Shown here piece by piece: positions 63,816 through 64,000 of a stretch of 64,000 nucleotides of DNA (its first letter is position 1; every line of letters starts with the position of its first letter). The stretch lies in NCBI GenBank assembly GCA_902799655.1, contig CADCBH010000007.1, forward strand, positions 92,778-156,777, in the 5' to 3' direction. The notes below the pieces were generated by a model, which saw nothing but the letters and a program-made list of their open reading frames with translations, ran no database searches and was not told where the DNA came from. A program made the translations under genes and the position numbers. The stretch is from an uncultured Bacteroidales bacterium. GTDB taxonomy: Bacteria; Bacteroidota; Bacteroidia; Bacteroidales; Bacteroidaceae.

Positions 63816-63843
63816 CTCCTCACTCCACACTCCTCACTCCACA
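63816..63843 (+). repeat. Heptanucleotide array, CTCCWCA x4
   Basis: Units CTCCTCA, CTCCACA, CTCCTCA, CTCCACA, followed by CTC. It lies between higBA and the transposase fragment; nothing else is recognised in 63735-63858. Confidence 0.8.
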
Positions 63844-63858
63844 CTCTATCATGTATGA

Positions 63859-64000
63859 CAGGTACCAGTCCCTGATGTTTACAGCGAGATAATACGGGCC
63901 TTCTTCTCCGTTTTCTGCTGTGGCGGCGACTGCATGGAAGACCTCAACCTGTATCTGAAGGATGTGCTTACCGAGCGTCCACATACGCGTGCTCCAAGTG
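63859..64000 (+). pseudogene. IS1380-type transposase, N-terminus missing, cut by window edge
   Basis: After a TGA at 63856-63858 the frame is open to the edge and reads VYSEIIRAFFSVF, CCGGDCMEDLNLYLK and ERPHTRAPS, which match the region about 60-100 residues into IS1380-family transposases of Bacteroidota. No start codon or N-terminal domain is present upstream, where the sequence becomes C-rich and repetitive. It is therefore a 5'-truncated copy, at least at this end; the rest is outside the window. Confidence 0.7.

Noticed and set aside
1-64000. tRNA, rRNA, riboswitch or CRISPR array
   Set aside because: No intergenic stretch showed a cloverleaf with T-loop GTTCRA, a known riboswitch core, or regularly spaced repeats of 25-40 bases; the only tandem repeats are short (7 or 9 bases). 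A covariance-model scan would settle this.

Overview
The window is a chromosomal stretch of a Bacteroidota bacterium, most likely Prevotellaceae or a close Bacteroidales relative. The evidence is the many promoters with the Bacteroidota -7 element TAnnTTTGC (at least eighteen in front of genes), families largely confined to this phylum (DUF5606, DUF5686, DUF4738, the TGS-nucleoside kinase fusion, OMP_b-brl_3 outer membrane proteins, propeller sensors), and a near-complete menaquinone gene set. No rRNA, tRNA or CRISPR array was recognised. No gene-free stretch exceeds 300 bases; the longest, 742-1036, holds REP-like repeats and one promoter.

Layout. 1-1005: 3' part of a REP-associated (Y1/HUH) transposase, open to the window edge, followed by REP-like repeats. 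1037-3791: a GH127 beta-L-arabinofuranosidase and a relic of a GH3 C-terminal domain. 3810-6325 (minus): rplY-pth-hslR-Ca/Na antiporter operon. 6542-10858 (plus): nusB-yajC-ybbR-coaE-DUF5606-pfkA. 10868-13837: large outer membrane beta-barrel protein with a Gly/Arg-rich tail. 13988-24662: aroB and the menaquinone genes (menB-menC-menE and ROK-ROK-thioesterase-menF-menD, both on minus), separated by a plus-strand nucleoside kinase. 24803-31258: lysS, gpsA, a 48-residue lipoprotein, pgi, a HAD phosphatase, a DUF4738 lipoprotein, trmO. 31370-35112: AI-2E-type permease, porin, Na+/solute symporter. 35143-46463 (minus): a compact operon read as LacI regulator, propeller sensor with a degenerate kinase domain, GH31, TPR histidine kinase, GH2. 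46674-50467: DUF5686 outer membrane protein and a histidine kinase. 50595-62787: rlmL-like methyltransferase, DPP-IV peptidase, serB, purD, two membrane proteins, DUF2723 glycosyltransferase-like protein, polysaccharide deacetylase, queH. 62987-64000: HigBA toxin-antitoxin pair and the start of an IS1380-type transposase fragment.

How the genes work together. The men genes cover chorismate to 1,4-dihydroxy-2-naphthoate (menF, menD, menC, menE, menB, DHNA-CoA thioesterase); menA and the methylase are not in the window. The minus-strand locus at 35-46 kb looks like a glycan-use operon without SusC/SusD: GH31 and GH2 act in the periplasm, while LacI, a propeller receptor and a histidine kinase supply regulation, yet no response regulator is encoded anywhere in the window.

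The least ordinary features are: (i) four separate arrays of exactly four heptanucleotide units, two in identical promoter settings and one inside menD; (ii) the LacI/propeller-pseudokinase/GH31/kinase/GH2 operon with a LacI-type operator over its own -33 element; (iii) a ROK pair leading a menaquinone operon in which one copy has lost the catalytic Asp; (iv) two promoter-hairpin units without an ORF that may be small RNAs; and (v) a REP-transposase gene with hairpin-forming sequence inside its coding region.
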